DNA from: DASPKW01 sp038244055
GTDB taxonomy: Bacteria > Planctomycetota > Phycisphaerae > Tepidisphaerales > Tepidisphaeraceae
Direction: 5' to 3'
Assembly (NCBI GenBank): GCA_038244055.1
Contig: JBBRTW010000073.1
Location: 1-20,098 of the forward strand
Length of the DNA stretch: 20,098 bases
Position 1 is the first letter of the stretch. Each line of letters opens with the position of its first letter. This document shows, in pieces, positions 5,872-13,686 of this stretch. Below the pieces are notes generated by a model. That model was not told the origin of the DNA. It made no database searches and saw only the letters and a list, made by a program, of their open reading frames with translations. The translations under genes were made by a program, and so were the position numbers.

Positions 5872-7761
5872 TCAATGCACATGTCCCCCCGCCTTCTCCC
5901 CCTCCGCGTCTCCGCGCCTCTGCGGTGAATCCTTCTCCCCGGCCGAAACCGGATTCAACCGATTCTCCGAATCCAGCAAAAATGCCCCCGTCGTCACCAC
6001 CAGGTCCCCCTCCTTCAGGCCTCCCATCACCGGATACATCTCATCCGCCGACAGCGCCCCCAGCCACACCTGCCGCAGATCGAACACCCCCGTCGCCGTC
6101 TGCACGTAAACGATCTTCCTCATCCCCGTATCGATCACAGCCGACCTCGGAATCGCCAGCGCATACGCGCTCTGCTCCCCCGCCTCCATCACCCGCGCCG
6201 GCAGCGCCTTCGGCAGACTCTCCACCGCCCCGCCGCAATCGAACATGTTCAGTCCCATGTACGGATTGGCCGTCGGCCCGGCCACCTGCAGCCAGTACGG
6301 CTTGTCCCCCATCGGGCATCTGAATATCTGCGCCGCCGCCGCATCGATCGGCTGCCCCGTCACCTTGGCGATATCGATCAGCGCCAGCGAAATCTTCTTA
6401 AAAGTCCCCCGCAGCGCCTTGATGTCCTCTCCCTTTGTCTCCGCCACCGCGGCCGACAATTTCGCGTGCGCCTCCTTCAGCGCCGGCTCCACATCCACCG
6501 CCTCCAGCAACTTCGCCGTCTGCGCCAGGAGCTCCGGCACCCCCTCCAGCTTGTCGTGCGCCAGCAGATCGGCCGCCTTCAGATACGGCGTCAGTGCCGC
6601 CTGAAACACCGCCGCCTGGGATGCCTGCGCCGGCTTGGTCGCTGCCATCGTCGCCGGCCCGGTCGTCGGTCCGGTTGTTGGAGCGGTCGTCGCCACGGCC
6701 GGCACTTTAATCATCGCCGTCGCGAACATCCCCGGCCGAAGCCGCATCTCCTTGTTCGCCACCTGAATCCGCGCATCCAGGGTCCGCGTCTCGGGGTCCA
6801 GCGCGAACGCTAGGAAAGTCACATTCGCCTCGAACCGCTCATTGGGCAGCGCATCCACCACCACGCTCACCTTCTGCCCCACCTTCACCAGCGGAATGTC
6901 CATCTCGTACAACTTCGCCCGCAGCCACAAAACCGACAAATCGGCTACCGAATAGGCCGACTGCCCCACCTGCAGATACTGCCCCGGATTCACATCCTTC
7001 CTCACCACGATCCCCGTGATCGGCGAAGTCACCGAAAAATGCGTCGGCACTTTCCCGGCCGAGTCGAATTCCTTGTCCAATTTGTCGAGCTGCTCCCGCG
7101 AGATTCCCCACAACACCAGCTTCTGCATCGATGCGTTGTAAACCGCCGAGGCATCGCCCCGCGTTTCCGGCGTCGCATCGGCCGGCAAATCCGTCACCCG
7201 CTTCCGCGCCTGCAAATATTCCCGCTGCCCCGTGAACACCTCCGGGCTGTACAGCGAATAGACCGGGTCCCCCGCCTTCACCGCCTGCCCCGTGTAAGTC
7301 AGAAACAATTCATCCGCCCGCCCCGCCACCCGCGCGGAAATATTCGCCAGCCGCGTTTCATCGTAATCCAGAACGCCCAGCGCCCGCACCTCCCGCACCA
7401 GCGGCCGATACGCCACCGCAGTCGTCCCTACGCCCGCCAGCGCCAGCCGCCGCGGTGAAATCTGCACCCGATCCGCCACCGCGCTCGCCTTATCCTTCGG
7501 ATCGCGCTTCTTCAAATCCATATTGCAGATCGGGCAAGACCCCGGCTGGCTCCGCACCACCTGAGGATGCATCGGGCAATAGTATTCATCTCCCGCCACC
7601 GCCTCCCCATACGAACTCGCCGGCCGGGTCCATTTGTCCACATGCGCCTTGATCGAGTCCCAATACCCCACCACCAGCGCCGCCACAATAAAAATCCCCA
7701 CAAACCGCAGCCGGGCCAGAATCACTTTCGTAACGGTGAGGATGGAATGTTTGGTAGACAT
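5872..7761 (-). CDS. cusB: CusB-type periplasmic adaptor with metal-binding and DUF3347-like domains
   Basis: This is the membrane-fusion subunit linking the RND pump to the outer-membrane factor. A signal anchor lies at residues 18-33. A heavy-metal-binding domain follows, with YCPMHP (61-66) and CPICNM (76-81). The barrel-sandwich and beta-barrel parts run from about 98 to 355 (DYDETRLANISARVAGR, VTSPITGIVV, LDPETRTLDARI). After a Thr/Pro-rich linker, residues of about 383-512 resemble DUF3347, with RCPMGDKPYWLQ, NPYMG and DCG. The membrane-proximal part resumes at about 533-605. At 629 residues it is much longer than E. coli CusB (about 400). The tail DSPQRRGDAEGEK is encoded by a dispersed repeat, followed by HVH. 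The ATG follows the outer-membrane factor gene by 45 bp; the ribosome-binding site is weak. Confidence 0.93.
   Translation of the reverse strand: MSTKHSILTVTKVILARLRFVGIFIVAALVVGYWDSIKAHVDKWTRPASSYGEAVAGDEYYCPMHPQVVRSQPGSCPICNMDLKKRDPKDKASAVADRVQISPRRLALAGVGTTAVAYRPLVREVRALGVLDYDETRLANISARVAGRADELFLTYTGQAVKAGDPVYSLYSPEVFTGQREYLQARKRVTDLPADATPETRGDASAVYNASMQKLVLWGISREQLDKLDKEFDSAGKVPTHFSVTSPITGIVVRKDVNPGQYLQVGQSAYSVADLSVLWLRAKLYEMDIPLVKVGQKVSVVVDALPNERFEANVTFLAFALDPETRTLDARIQVANKEMRLRPGMFATAMIKVPAVATTAPTTGPTTGPATMAATKPAQASQAAVFQAALTPYLKAADLLAHDKLEGVPELLAQTAKLLEAVDVEPALKEAHAKLSAAVAETKGEDIKALRGTFKKISLALIDIAKVTGQPIDAAAAQIFRCPMGDKPYWLQVAGPTANPYMGLNMFDCGGAVESLPKALPARVMEAGEQSAYALAIPRSAVIDTGMRKIVYVQTATGVFDLRQVWLGALSADEMYPVMGGLKEGDLVVTTGAFLLDSENRLNPVSAGEKDSPQRRGDAEGEKAGGHVH
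5902..5931. repeat. Dispersed CCGCAGAG-type repeat, copy 2, coding for the CusB tail
   Basis: On the minus strand this reads ATTCACCGCAGAGGCG then CGGAGACGCGGAGG, the same family as 5630-5660 in opposite orientation. It is translated as part of the adaptor C-terminus (SPQRRGDAE). With copy 1 it forms an inverted pair about 270 bp apart across the gap between the adaptor and pump genes. Confidence 0.7.
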
Positions 7762-7768
7762 GGTTTTA

Positions 7769-7810
7769 AGGATGAAGGATGAATGGGAGGGTTCAGGATT
7801 CAGGGTTCAG
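7769..7810. repeat. Short mosaic heptamer array between the efflux genes
   Basis: Two GGATGAA units at 7769-7783 are followed by GGGTTCA, GGATTCA and GGGTTCA at 7789-7810. The same two unit families stand next to each other in the array at 2129-2370. On the minus strand the GGGTTCA family reads TGAACCC, and its first TGA (7807-7809) is the stop codon of the outer-membrane factor gene. Confidence 0.8.
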
Positions 7811-9516
7811 ATAAACAAGAGCGGCGTCTTACTCCCTCTCCTGTACTCGGGAGAGGGTGGGGGTGAGGGTCTTACTTCTGTATGCTGGAGCGAGCGCAGG
7901 CCAGGGTCTTGCTCCTGTGTTCTGGAATGGGCCGCGATGATAGCCAACCGTTGATTCGCCCGCCCTCCAAATGCCCCCAGCCGCGGAGCGGCGAAAGAAA
8001 GTAGCCCAGTGCGTGAGCACTGGGAATCGAAGCCCATGTTTCCTACCGCCGTATCTCCCACTTCAAGCCGCGGAGCGGCGACATACCGAACGCCCAATTG
8101 TTCCAAGTCTTCCCCACATCCCACCCCACCTTTCACCGCCCCCTCTTCATGTTTCATATCTTCATGTTTCACTTTTCCCCTTCCCACCACCTCCGCATCC
8201 ACCCCCATCAACGCCTCCATCTCCGCGAGCCTCTTCTCCCGCTCCATCCGCGCCTGCGCAATCATCAACCTCACATCCAACAAGGTCCTCTGGCTATCGA
8301 TCAACTCAATAAACGATACCTGCCCGGCCGCATACGCCTGCCGCGAACTCGCCAGCGCCTGCTCCGCCTTCGGCAACACCGTATCCTTGAACAGCGCCGT
8401 CTGATGCTCCGCGCTCCGCAGCGCATACAGCGCCGCCACAAACGCCGCTCCGCGATCGCTGCGCGTCTGCCGGCTCATCGCCTGCGTCGCCCGCAGCATC
8501 GCCCGCGATTCCTCCACCTGCGCTTCGATCATGTGCAAATTGATCGGCACCGAGATCATCGCCCCGACCGCCTGCGACACCGATCCCGTCAGCGCGGCCG
8601 TCGGGTTGATATCCGGGATGTACGCCATTCGCGCCAGCTCCAGCGCGTTGGCGCGCGATGAGACATCCCGCGCCAGCGCCGCCAGTTCCGGGTTCGCATC
8701 CACCGCCGCCGCGATCAGCGTCCCATCATCCGCCGCCAGCGGCCGCGCCTCCGGCAGCGCCTTGGGCGCAACCAGTGCCGCGGCCGGCGCGCGCCCCAGC
8801 ATTCCATTGAGCATCGCCCGCATCGAATCGAGCTGCGACTCCATCTTCGCCAATTCCGCCTCCGCCAGGCGATGGGCAATCTGGCTCTTCAGCAGATCCT
8901 GCTGCGGCGCGCCCGCCCGCACCCGGTCCGCGGCCGTGTCGCTGATCATCTTCAACAAGCTCACATTATCCCGCCCGATCCGCGCCTGCTCCGCCATCAG
9001 CGAATAATCCAGCCACGCCTGCAACACCTGCTTCTGAATCTCGAATTTCTTGGCCGAAAATCGCAGTCCTGCCCCCCGCGCCCGCTCCAGCGCCACCTTC
9101 CCCGCCTGCGCCGCCTTGGTCGGCAGCGCCAGGTTCGCCATCGCGTCCGGCTGGGCCGAAACCGTCGTCCGATCCCACGACTTCAGCTTTTCCCCCGAGA
9201 ACATGTACTCAAACCCCAGCGACAGATTCGTGTTCGGCCACGCCGCCGACATATCGATCCGCTGCACCGCCGCCGCCCATTCGAAATACGCCGCCTCCAG
9301 ATCCCCATTGGCCAGAAAAGCCCGCCGCAGCACATCCTCCCACCCCGGCTCGGCCGGCAGTTCCGCCAGTTGCCGCTTCTCGTAGGGCGCACGATACCCC
9401 GCGCCCGTCTCCTCCAGGCGCGCCCGCTCCTGCTCGGTCCCCTCCGGCCGAAGCACGCATCCGCCCACCAGCAGCGCGCCGGCCGGAACCATCCACATCA
9501 TTATTCGCGCAAACAT
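7807..9516 (-). CDS. CusC-like outer-membrane efflux lipoprotein (TolC family)
   Basis: This is the outer-membrane channel subunit of the exporter. The chosen ATG at 9516 gives MFARIMMWMVPAGALLVGGC, a lipoprotein signal with the lipidated Cys at residue 20; AAGGA lies upstream at good spacing. An in-frame ATG 60 bp earlier would bury the signal. Paired helical OEP repeats follow (AAYFEWAAAVQRIDMSAA, FEIQKQVLQAWLDYSLMAEQ, DANPELAALARDVSSRANAL, YAAGQVSFIELIDSQRTLLD). The normal domain ends near residue 440 (KRLAEMEALMGV). The remaining 125 or so residues are encoded by dispersed repeats, so the natural stop codon was probably lost. The gene precedes the adaptor by 45 bp in a likely operon. E. 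coli CusC is about 457 residues; this one has 569. Confidence 0.9.
   Translation of the reverse strand: MFARIMMWMVPAGALLVGGCVLRPEGTEQERARLEETGAGYRAPYEKRQLAELPAEPGWEDVLRRAFLANGDLEAAYFEWAAAVQRIDMSAAWPNTNLSLGFEYMFSGEKLKSWDRTTVSAQPDAMANLALPTKAAQAGKVALERARGAGLRFSAKKFEIQKQVLQAWLDYSLMAEQARIGRDNVSLLKMISDTAADRVRAGAPQQDLLKSQIAHRLAEAELAKMESQLDSMRAMLNGMLGRAPAAALVAPKALPEARPLAADDGTLIAAAVDANPELAALARDVSSRANALELARMAYIPDINPTAALTGSVSQAVGAMISVPINLHMIEAQVEESRAMLRATQAMSRQTRSDRGAAFVAALYALRSAEHQTALFKDTVLPKAEQALASSRQAYAAGQVSFIELIDSQRTLLDVRLMIAQARMEREKRLAEMEALMGVDAEVVGRGKVKHEDMKHEEGAVKGGVGCGEDLEQLGVRYVAAPRLEVGDTAVGNMGFDSQCSRTGLLSFAAPRLGAFGGRANQRLAIIAAHSRTQEQDPGLRSLQHTEVRPSPPPSPEYRRGSKTPLLFI
7829..7874. repeat. Palindromic dispersed repeat in the tail of the outer-membrane factor gene
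   Basis: CCCTCTCC (7834-7841) pairs with GGAGAGGG (7850-7857) around a short loop and is followed by TGGGGGTGAGGGTC. This resembles the CCCTCTCCC/GGGTGAGGG palindromes scattered through many bacterial genomes. On the minus strand it is translated as PSPPPSPEYRRGS near the C-terminus of the channel protein. Confidence 0.7.
7980..8081. repeat. Direct repeat pair flanking a perfect hairpin
   Basis: GCCGCGGAGCGGCGA occurs at 7980-7994 and again at 8067-8081. Each is itself nearly palindromic. Between them CCCAGTGC (8005-8012) and GCACTGGG (8017-8024) form a perfect 8-bp stem with a GTGA loop. The unit lies in the frame of the channel gene; the two direct copies both read as AAPRL in the protein. 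Confidence 0.75.
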
Positions 9517-9601
9517 GATCGATCCTTCAGTGAACGAATAGCCCGAACCATCCGCCAAGCCGCGCGCAGCGCGCAACCCGGCACGACTTCGTTCCCTCGG
9601 A

Positions 9602-10063
9602 TCAAATCACCAGAATACAAAATTGATGCAACAGTTCCCCCGGCGGCGCGGGCAACCCCACCTCCCACGCCATTTCCGTTTGATTCAGTTTAACATCGCC
9701 CGCCAGCGCCGCGCCGATGGTCGGAGCCGCCCAGTCCAAGTTCAACCCCAAATCCAAATTGCCCAAACGCTCGGCCGCGATGCCATCGAAATTCGACCTC
9801 TCGCAATGCGAGCAGGGGGCCGGCGTCTTCGATTCTGCTCCAGCCGCATTCGATTGGAGATGAGTCGCGGCCTGGCCCGAACTTGGCCGAGCCGTGACGC
9901 TAACGCATCGATGGCACGAGGATTTCGACGGTGCCGTTTCCACTCCAACCATCGCATTGGTCGGCGGCGTCCCCATCCGCCCACAGATCGCCGCGCAAGC
10001 CTGCGCCCCGCCCGCAAGCGTGACAATCAGCAGACTCGTAATGGCTCCGTGAAGTAATCGCAT
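9602..10063 (-). CDS. Small secreted protein with two CxxC motifs, unknown function
   Basis: The 153-residue product opens with a signal peptide (MRLLHGAITSLLIVTLAGGA), with likely cleavage near QACA at 21-24. The mature part has CHRC at 50-53 and CSHC at 84-87, plus two Cys near the new N-terminus; the rest is low in recognisable motifs. Two His-containing CxxC pairs in an exported protein suggest binding of a soft metal. The gene stands 85 bp upstream of the efflux genes on the same strand, so a copper-binding or copper-sensing periplasmic role is a reasonable inference, but no family is recognised. The ATG at 10063 is favoured because it starts exactly at the signal peptide. The ribosome-binding site is weak (GAG close to the ATG). 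Confidence 0.7.
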   Translation of the reverse strand: MRLLHGAITSLLIVTLAGGAQACAAICGRMGTPPTNAMVGVETAPSKSSCHRCVSVTARPSSGQAATHLQSNAAGAESKTPAPCSHCERSNFDGIAAERLGNLDLGLNLDWAAPTIGAALAGDVKLNQTEMAWEVGLPAPPGELLHQFCILVI

Positions 10064-10078
10064 AGCTCAACTGTGATG

Positions 10079-10106
10079 ATCCTATGCCTGTAAACGTAGA
10101 TTCCAA
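10079..10106 (-). promoter_or_regulatory. Weak candidate promoter of the CxxC-protein and efflux operon
   Basis: On the minus strand TTGGAA (10106-10101) and TAGGAT (10084-10079) are separated by 16 bp, each matching four of six consensus bases. It lies 15 bp before the start of the CxxC-protein gene. No clear CueR-type dyad or two-component response box was found around it. Confidence 0.25.
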
Positions 10107-10162
10107 GCGTCAGGTTCAAAATCCCGGTAACTCGTCCACTAACCATACCCTTTGCCTGCGGT

Positions 10163-11485
10163 TTACACCACCAGAAACTCCAGCCACTTCACTCGCCCCA
10201 CCAGCAGACACAGCCCAAACGTGATGTAAAACGTCAGCGTCAGGTTCAAGATGAGCAGCCCCGTCACCGCCAGCGGCATCCAACCGCTCGCCGATTCCCA
10301 GAACTCCATCGGGTTAATCCCCATCAGCTTCCCCTCCAGAATCGTCAGGGCGATGATGATGATCGGATGCATGAAGTGCAGCCCGAACGCATGATGCGAG
10401 ACCTTCGGAAACGGGTCCTTCATCAGCGGATGCCGGATCACCAGCACGAAGATCGGCACCGCCGTGATGAAGCGCCCCACCTTGAGCCCCGACAGCGCGA
10501 ACGGCCAGTTATGCGGCAGCAGGACCATCGTCTCGCTCAGATGCAGCGCCAGCCCGAAGATCAATAGCCCCACCCAAAAACCCGTCGGCGTGTGCGTGAT
10601 GAATCGCCGCCACTGAACCTGCCCCGCGCACATCATCCCCATCAGCGCGAACACCAGGAACGGCAGCGCCAGAAAATATTCGGTCACCACGCCCAACAGA
10701 TACGCGATATGCGCCGGCTTGCTCCTGGCCGGAGCAAACGTCGCCGCATATCCCATGAACGCCCATGCCGCCACGGTCAGCCCGATCCATCCCCAAGCCA
10801 CCGCCGGCCTCTTCCACAGCAACCGCAGAAGTGGAATCAATAGAAGTGTGCAGATCACCAGCGGCAGGTAATACAAATGCTCGTGGGCCTTGCCCTGCAA
10901 CAGGATCTGCGCCCAGAGCGAAGGATTCTTCCAGTTCAATCGCGCTGGGTCATCCCCCAGTGGACCGGGGTCGACATTCAGATGAATCCCGTTCAATACC
11001 TTGTGCAGCCCAAAATAGATCAGCGACCAGACCAGAAACGCCGGCACCAACCGCTTGAGCCGCCGCTTGAGCAACTCGCCCCAGGTCCGCCCTTTGTCGT
11101 AGAACTGATGCCAGTAGATGAAGAACGAGATCATCATGAAGCAGGGCACGCCGAAGCGCAGCCCTACGTTCACCGAAAAAATGCTCTTGTAGAACGCCCC
11201 ATGAACGAGTTGTTCCGAGCAAATCTCCGCCGATGGTGCCTGCGTATCCAGATACGGCTGCGTGACGTGCGTCACGATGATCACCAGCATCGCCAGGATG
11301 CGCAGCGCATCCAGGTTTTCCATGTGCCGCTGGGTTGGATTGAAATCCAGCAGCGATGGGCGGAGCGGGGGCGTTTCGTATGCCAGCAAGGGCGTCGCGA
11401 CAAACCCCTGTGCCCGCTCGGCACCGTTCGACGTTCCAGGTTGTGGGGTGGGATTGGATGGCATCGTAACGCTGGAAGACATCAT
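10163..11485 (-). CDS. Acyltransferase-3 family membrane protein
   Basis: This 440-residue polytopic protein fits the acyltransferase 3 family, which moves acyl groups onto sugars, lipids or peptides at the membrane. The family signature is visible in the first helix: LDALRILAMLVIIVTH holds R62 and H73, the R-X10-H arrangement known from this family. About ten hydrophobic segments follow, including LVPAFLVWSLIYFGL, VICTLLLIPLLRLLW and HFMHPIIIIALTILEG near the end. A cytoplasmic N-terminal tail of about 50 residues, rich in Pro and Ser, precedes TM1. The substrate cannot be read from the sequence. It is separated from the CxxC-protein gene by about 100 bp, so a shared operon is possible but not shown. 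Met-Met at the start leaves the exact start codon uncertain. Confidence 0.88.
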   Translation of the reverse strand: MMSSSVTMPSNPTPQPGTSNGAERAQGFVATPLLAYETPPLRPSLLDFNPTQRHMENLDALRILAMLVIIVTHVTQPYLDTQAPSAEICSEQLVHGAFYKSIFSVNVGLRFGVPCFMMISFFIYWHQFYDKGRTWGELLKRRLKRLVPAFLVWSLIYFGLHKVLNGIHLNVDPGPLGDDPARLNWKNPSLWAQILLQGKAHEHLYYLPLVICTLLLIPLLRLLWKRPAVAWGWIGLTVAAWAFMGYAATFAPARSKPAHIAYLLGVVTEYFLALPFLVFALMGMMCAGQVQWRRFITHTPTGFWVGLLIFGLALHLSETMVLLPHNWPFALSGLKVGRFITAVPIFVLVIRHPLMKDPFPKVSHHAFGLHFMHPIIIIALTILEGKLMGINPMEFWESASGWMPLAVTGLLILNLTLTFYITFGLCLLVGRVKWLEFLVV

Positions 11486-11559
11486 CCCTGATTATCGGCC
11501 AATCGCCAGCGATCCTTGCCCCACGCCCCAAAAAACACAACTTCGCCAATAACTTTGTT

Positions 11560-11626
11560 CAGGGTCGGGAGCCGGCCACCAGAAACGCCAATCTCGCCAT
11601 AAAACGATCCCCGGCTCCCGACCCTG
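11560..11626. repeat. Perfect 16-bp inverted repeat between two minus-strand genes
   Basis: CAGGGTCGGGAGCCGG (11560-11575) and its exact reverse complement (11611-11626) are separated by 35 bp. There is no T-run, so it is not a standard intrinsic terminator. It lies upstream of the acyltransferase gene, in a 258-bp gap that otherwise holds only the heptamer array at 11681-11743. Confidence 0.8.
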
Positions 11627-11680
11627 TCGCGCCAATCACCCGGGGAACTCACCCCTCAAATCCGCTACTCATCCCACCAA

Positions 11681-11743
11681 CCACTGACAACGGACAACTG
11701 ACCACGGGCCACGGACAATTAACAATTGACCATGGACAATGGA
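11681..11743. repeat. Heptamer array of the GACAACG/GACAATT family after the NHL gene
   Basis: Units such as TGACAAC, GGACAAC, TGACCAC, GGACAAT, TAACAAT and GGACAAT run continuously at 7-bp spacing. On the minus strand the first unit begins directly after the TAG stop of the NHL-repeat gene. The family is the same as the GTCCGTT part of the two cusA arrays, here in one orientation only. Confidence 0.85.
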
Positions 11744-12826
11744 CTACCGCACCACCCTCACCCGATGCCCCTCGCTATCCCCAATCAACACCGACCCATC
11801 CCCATCCACAAACACCCCATGCGGCCGGCTCATCTTGCATTTCAGCGGGTCCCCCTCCGGCCCATCCCCCTTCTCTCCCGTCCCCGCAATCAGGTCCAGA
11901 TTCCCCGTTTTCAATTCGATCATCCGGATCGAATGGCTCTCGGTATCGGCCAGATAGACATTCCCATCCCGGCCAATCGAAATCCCCTTGGGCCCGGACA
12001 ACGTCGCCAGCTTCGCCGGCCCGCCATTGCCGGTAAATCCCTTCTTCCCCGTCCCAGCCGCATGATGGATGACCCGCGCCTTCATGTCGATCCGATAGAC
12101 CGCGTTCCCCTCGCGCAGCGCCAGCCAGAGGTCGCCATTTTTATCAAAATCAATCGCCCGCGGGCCGAACAGGGGCGTACCTTCCAGCTTCGCCCCATCC
12201 TTGACCGCGCCCTTCTCGCCCGTCCCCGCGAAGGTCGAGATGATCCCCGTCTTCATATCCACCTTGCGAATCCGGTGATTGACGATGTCGCAGATATACA
12301 AATCCCCGGCCGAATCGAGTTGAATGCTGTGCGGCTGGCTCATCATCGCCGCCGTCGCCGGCCCACCATCGCCGCCAAAACCCGCCTTCCCGCTCCCCGC
12401 CACGGTCGAAATGATCCCCGTCTTCGCATCCACCTTTCGCACCAGATGATTCACGCGCTCCACAAAGAGCATGTTCCCAGTCGAATCGAACCGAACCTCG
12501 TAAGGCTCATTCAACAGCGCCTGCAGCGCCGGCCCGCCATCGCCGGCGTAGCCCTTCTTCCCCGCCGTTCCCGCCACAGTTGAAATGATTCCATCCTTCG
12601 CGATCCGCCGAATCACCTGATTCTCCGTGTCGCACACATAAAGCGCGCCATCCGGCCCGCGCACCAACCCAAACGGCTGATTCACCTGCGCCGCCCCCGC
12701 CTTCCCTCCATCCCCCGAAAAACCCTTCTGGCCCGTCCCCGCGAAAGTGGAAATCGTCCGCTCCGCGCCGAACAATGGCGCACAAGCCAGCAATACCACC
12801 CCCAGAATCAAAGGCATCCGGCTCAT
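11744..12826 (-). CDS. Secreted NHL-repeat beta-propeller protein
   Basis: The chosen ATG at 12826 gives a 360-residue protein with a signal peptide (MSRMPLILGVVLLACAPLFGA, cleaved about residue 20). The reading frame is open for 44 more codons upstream, but these are encoded by heptamer repeats and carry no conserved sequence. Six repeats of about 55 residues follow, each with a TFAGTGxKGFxGDGGPA-like loop, a QPxGxxxDxxGxLYxCD strand pair and a HRIRKVD-like edge. This is the NHL pattern and would close a six-bladed propeller. Such propellers bind proteins or ligands; some have enzymatic activity, but nothing here identifies a catalytic site. The product is probably periplasmic or extracellular. 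The TAG stop abuts a heptamer array. Confidence 0.88.
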   Translation of the reverse strand: MSRMPLILGVVLLACAPLFGAERTISTFAGTGQKGFSGDGGKAGAAQVNQPFGLVRGPDGALYVCDTENQVIRRIAKDGIISTVAGTAGKKGYAGDGGPALQALLNEPYEVRFDSTGNMLFVERVNHLVRKVDAKTGIISTVAGSGKAGFGGDGGPATAAMMSQPHSIQLDSAGDLYICDIVNHRIRKVDMKTGIISTFAGTGEKGAVKDGAKLEGTPLFGPRAIDFDKNGDLWLALREGNAVYRIDMKARVIHHAAGTGKKGFTGNGGPAKLATLSGPKGISIGRDGNVYLADTESHSIRMIELKTGNLDLIAGTGEKGDGPEGDPLKCKMSRPHGVFVDGDGSVLIGDSEGHRVRVVR

Positions 12827-12874
12827 ATCGCCACCCACTAACAGTCGGTTCGTGAAGCCCCAATGAACCAAAAC

Positions 12875-12957
12875 CAACGGACAACGGACAACGGACAACG
12901 GACAACGGACAACGGACAACCAACCATCAACAATGGACAATTGACAACGGACAATCA
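12875..12957. repeat. Heptamer array of the GGACAAC family between the TPR and NHL genes
   Basis: About six near-perfect tandem GGACAAC units (12876-12920) are followed by looser units (CAACAAT, GGACAAT, TGACAAC, GGACAAT). The array starts about 10 bp after the TAA of the TPR gene on the minus strand and ends about 50 bp before the NHL start codon, so it would be in the 5' leader if the two genes are cotranscribed. Confidence 0.88.
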
Positions 12958-12966
12958 ACCCCCCCC

Positions 12967-13437
12967 TTAATCCATCGCCTGATTCCGCGCCTCTTTCAAC
13001 AGATTCGCGAACCGGTCCTCATTCACATACTTCTGGATCACCGGCCGATCGAAAAGATCCTGCGCCAGCTTCGGCTCGCTGTAAACCTGGTCCTTCAGAA
13101 AGTTGAACAGCTCATCGCTCCGCCCCGCCGACCCCAGCGAGACCGCGAACTGAAACTTCACATCCCGCTTGTAGGGCGCGATCGCCAGGACCTGCTTGAA
13201 CGCATCGGCCGCCTGCGAGTGCTGCCCCGCATCCAACAGCGCATCGCCATAAGCATTCCAGGTCTCGATTGTCTTGTCCCCGGCCGCGATTTTCTTCTCC
13301 AGTGCCGCGATCGTCTGCCCCCCGCCATTGCGGTTGAAATATTGCTCGATCCGCCCCCACGCCGCGACGTAAACAACGCCGAGAATGGCCGAGACTAATA
13401 GAACGATCAGCGCGGGCGTTCGCTTGTAGCGGTTCAT
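12967..13437 (-). CDS. Membrane-anchored TPR-like protein
   Basis: This 156-residue protein has a short basic N-terminus, one membrane anchor (TPALIVLLVSAILGVVYVAA, residues 7-26), and a helical domain with a recognisable tetratricopeptide unit at about 55-90 (TIETWNAYGDALLDAGQHSQAADAFKQVLAIAP; Trp, Gly, Ala and Pro at TPR positions). The rest is helical (SDELFNFLKDQV, RPVIQKYVNEDRFANLLKEA) and may hold degenerate repeats. TPR domains mediate protein contacts; the partner is unknown. It is 140 bp upstream of the NHL start on the same strand with a heptamer array between, so a functional link with the propeller is possible only by position. Confidence 0.78.
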   Translation of the reverse strand: MNRYKRTPALIVLLVSAILGVVYVAAWGRIEQYFNRNGGGQTIAALEKKIAAGDKTIETWNAYGDALLDAGQHSQAADAFKQVLAIAPYKRDVKFQFAVSLGSAGRSDELFNFLKDQVYSEPKLAQDLFDRPVIQKYVNEDRFANLLKEARNQAMD

Positions 13438-13550
13438 AACGTCATTCCATCACTTCGGATACAATTCCCAACGGCGACAGGCGTTACACGGACGAGGTTA
13501 AACGGGCGTAAACGCGATCGCTACAGGATACCACAACATCGAGGGTACGT

Positions 13551-13673
13551 TGCACGGTGGAGGATGGGAAGATTCTGCACGGCACGTTCTCTGTCAAGAA
13601 TGGCGAGGCGAATCGCGTCAAGTTGAAAGTCGATCGCGCGAAGTCGGGTCTGCAAATCGCGCCGCGCGAATAG
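13551..13673 (+). pseudogene. Possible 3' remnant of a plus-strand gene
   Basis: The plus strand reads CTVEDGKILHGTFSVKNGEA and then NRVKLKVDRAKSGLQIAPRE before TAG at 13671-13673. The alternation of hydrophobic and charged residues looks like the beta-strand end of a real protein. No start codon or upstream coding sequence continues it, and repeats begin about 15 bp after the stop. I read it as the surviving tail of a deleted gene. Family unknown. Confidence 0.35.
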
Positions 13674-13686
13674 GTTGGCAGAGCCG

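Noticed and set aside
9517..9576. Upstream ATG of the outer-membrane factor at 9576
   Set aside because: It would put 20 residues before a standard lipoprotein signal, and the ATG at 9516 has a good ribosome-binding site.
10064..10162. Copper-responsive CueR-type operator before the CxxC-protein gene
   Set aside because: No convincing dyad with the long spacer typical of MerR-family promoters was found, so only a weak promoter is reported.
12827..12958. N-terminal extension of the NHL protein
   Set aside because: It is encoded by heptamer repeats and would bury a clear signal peptide that begins at 12826.
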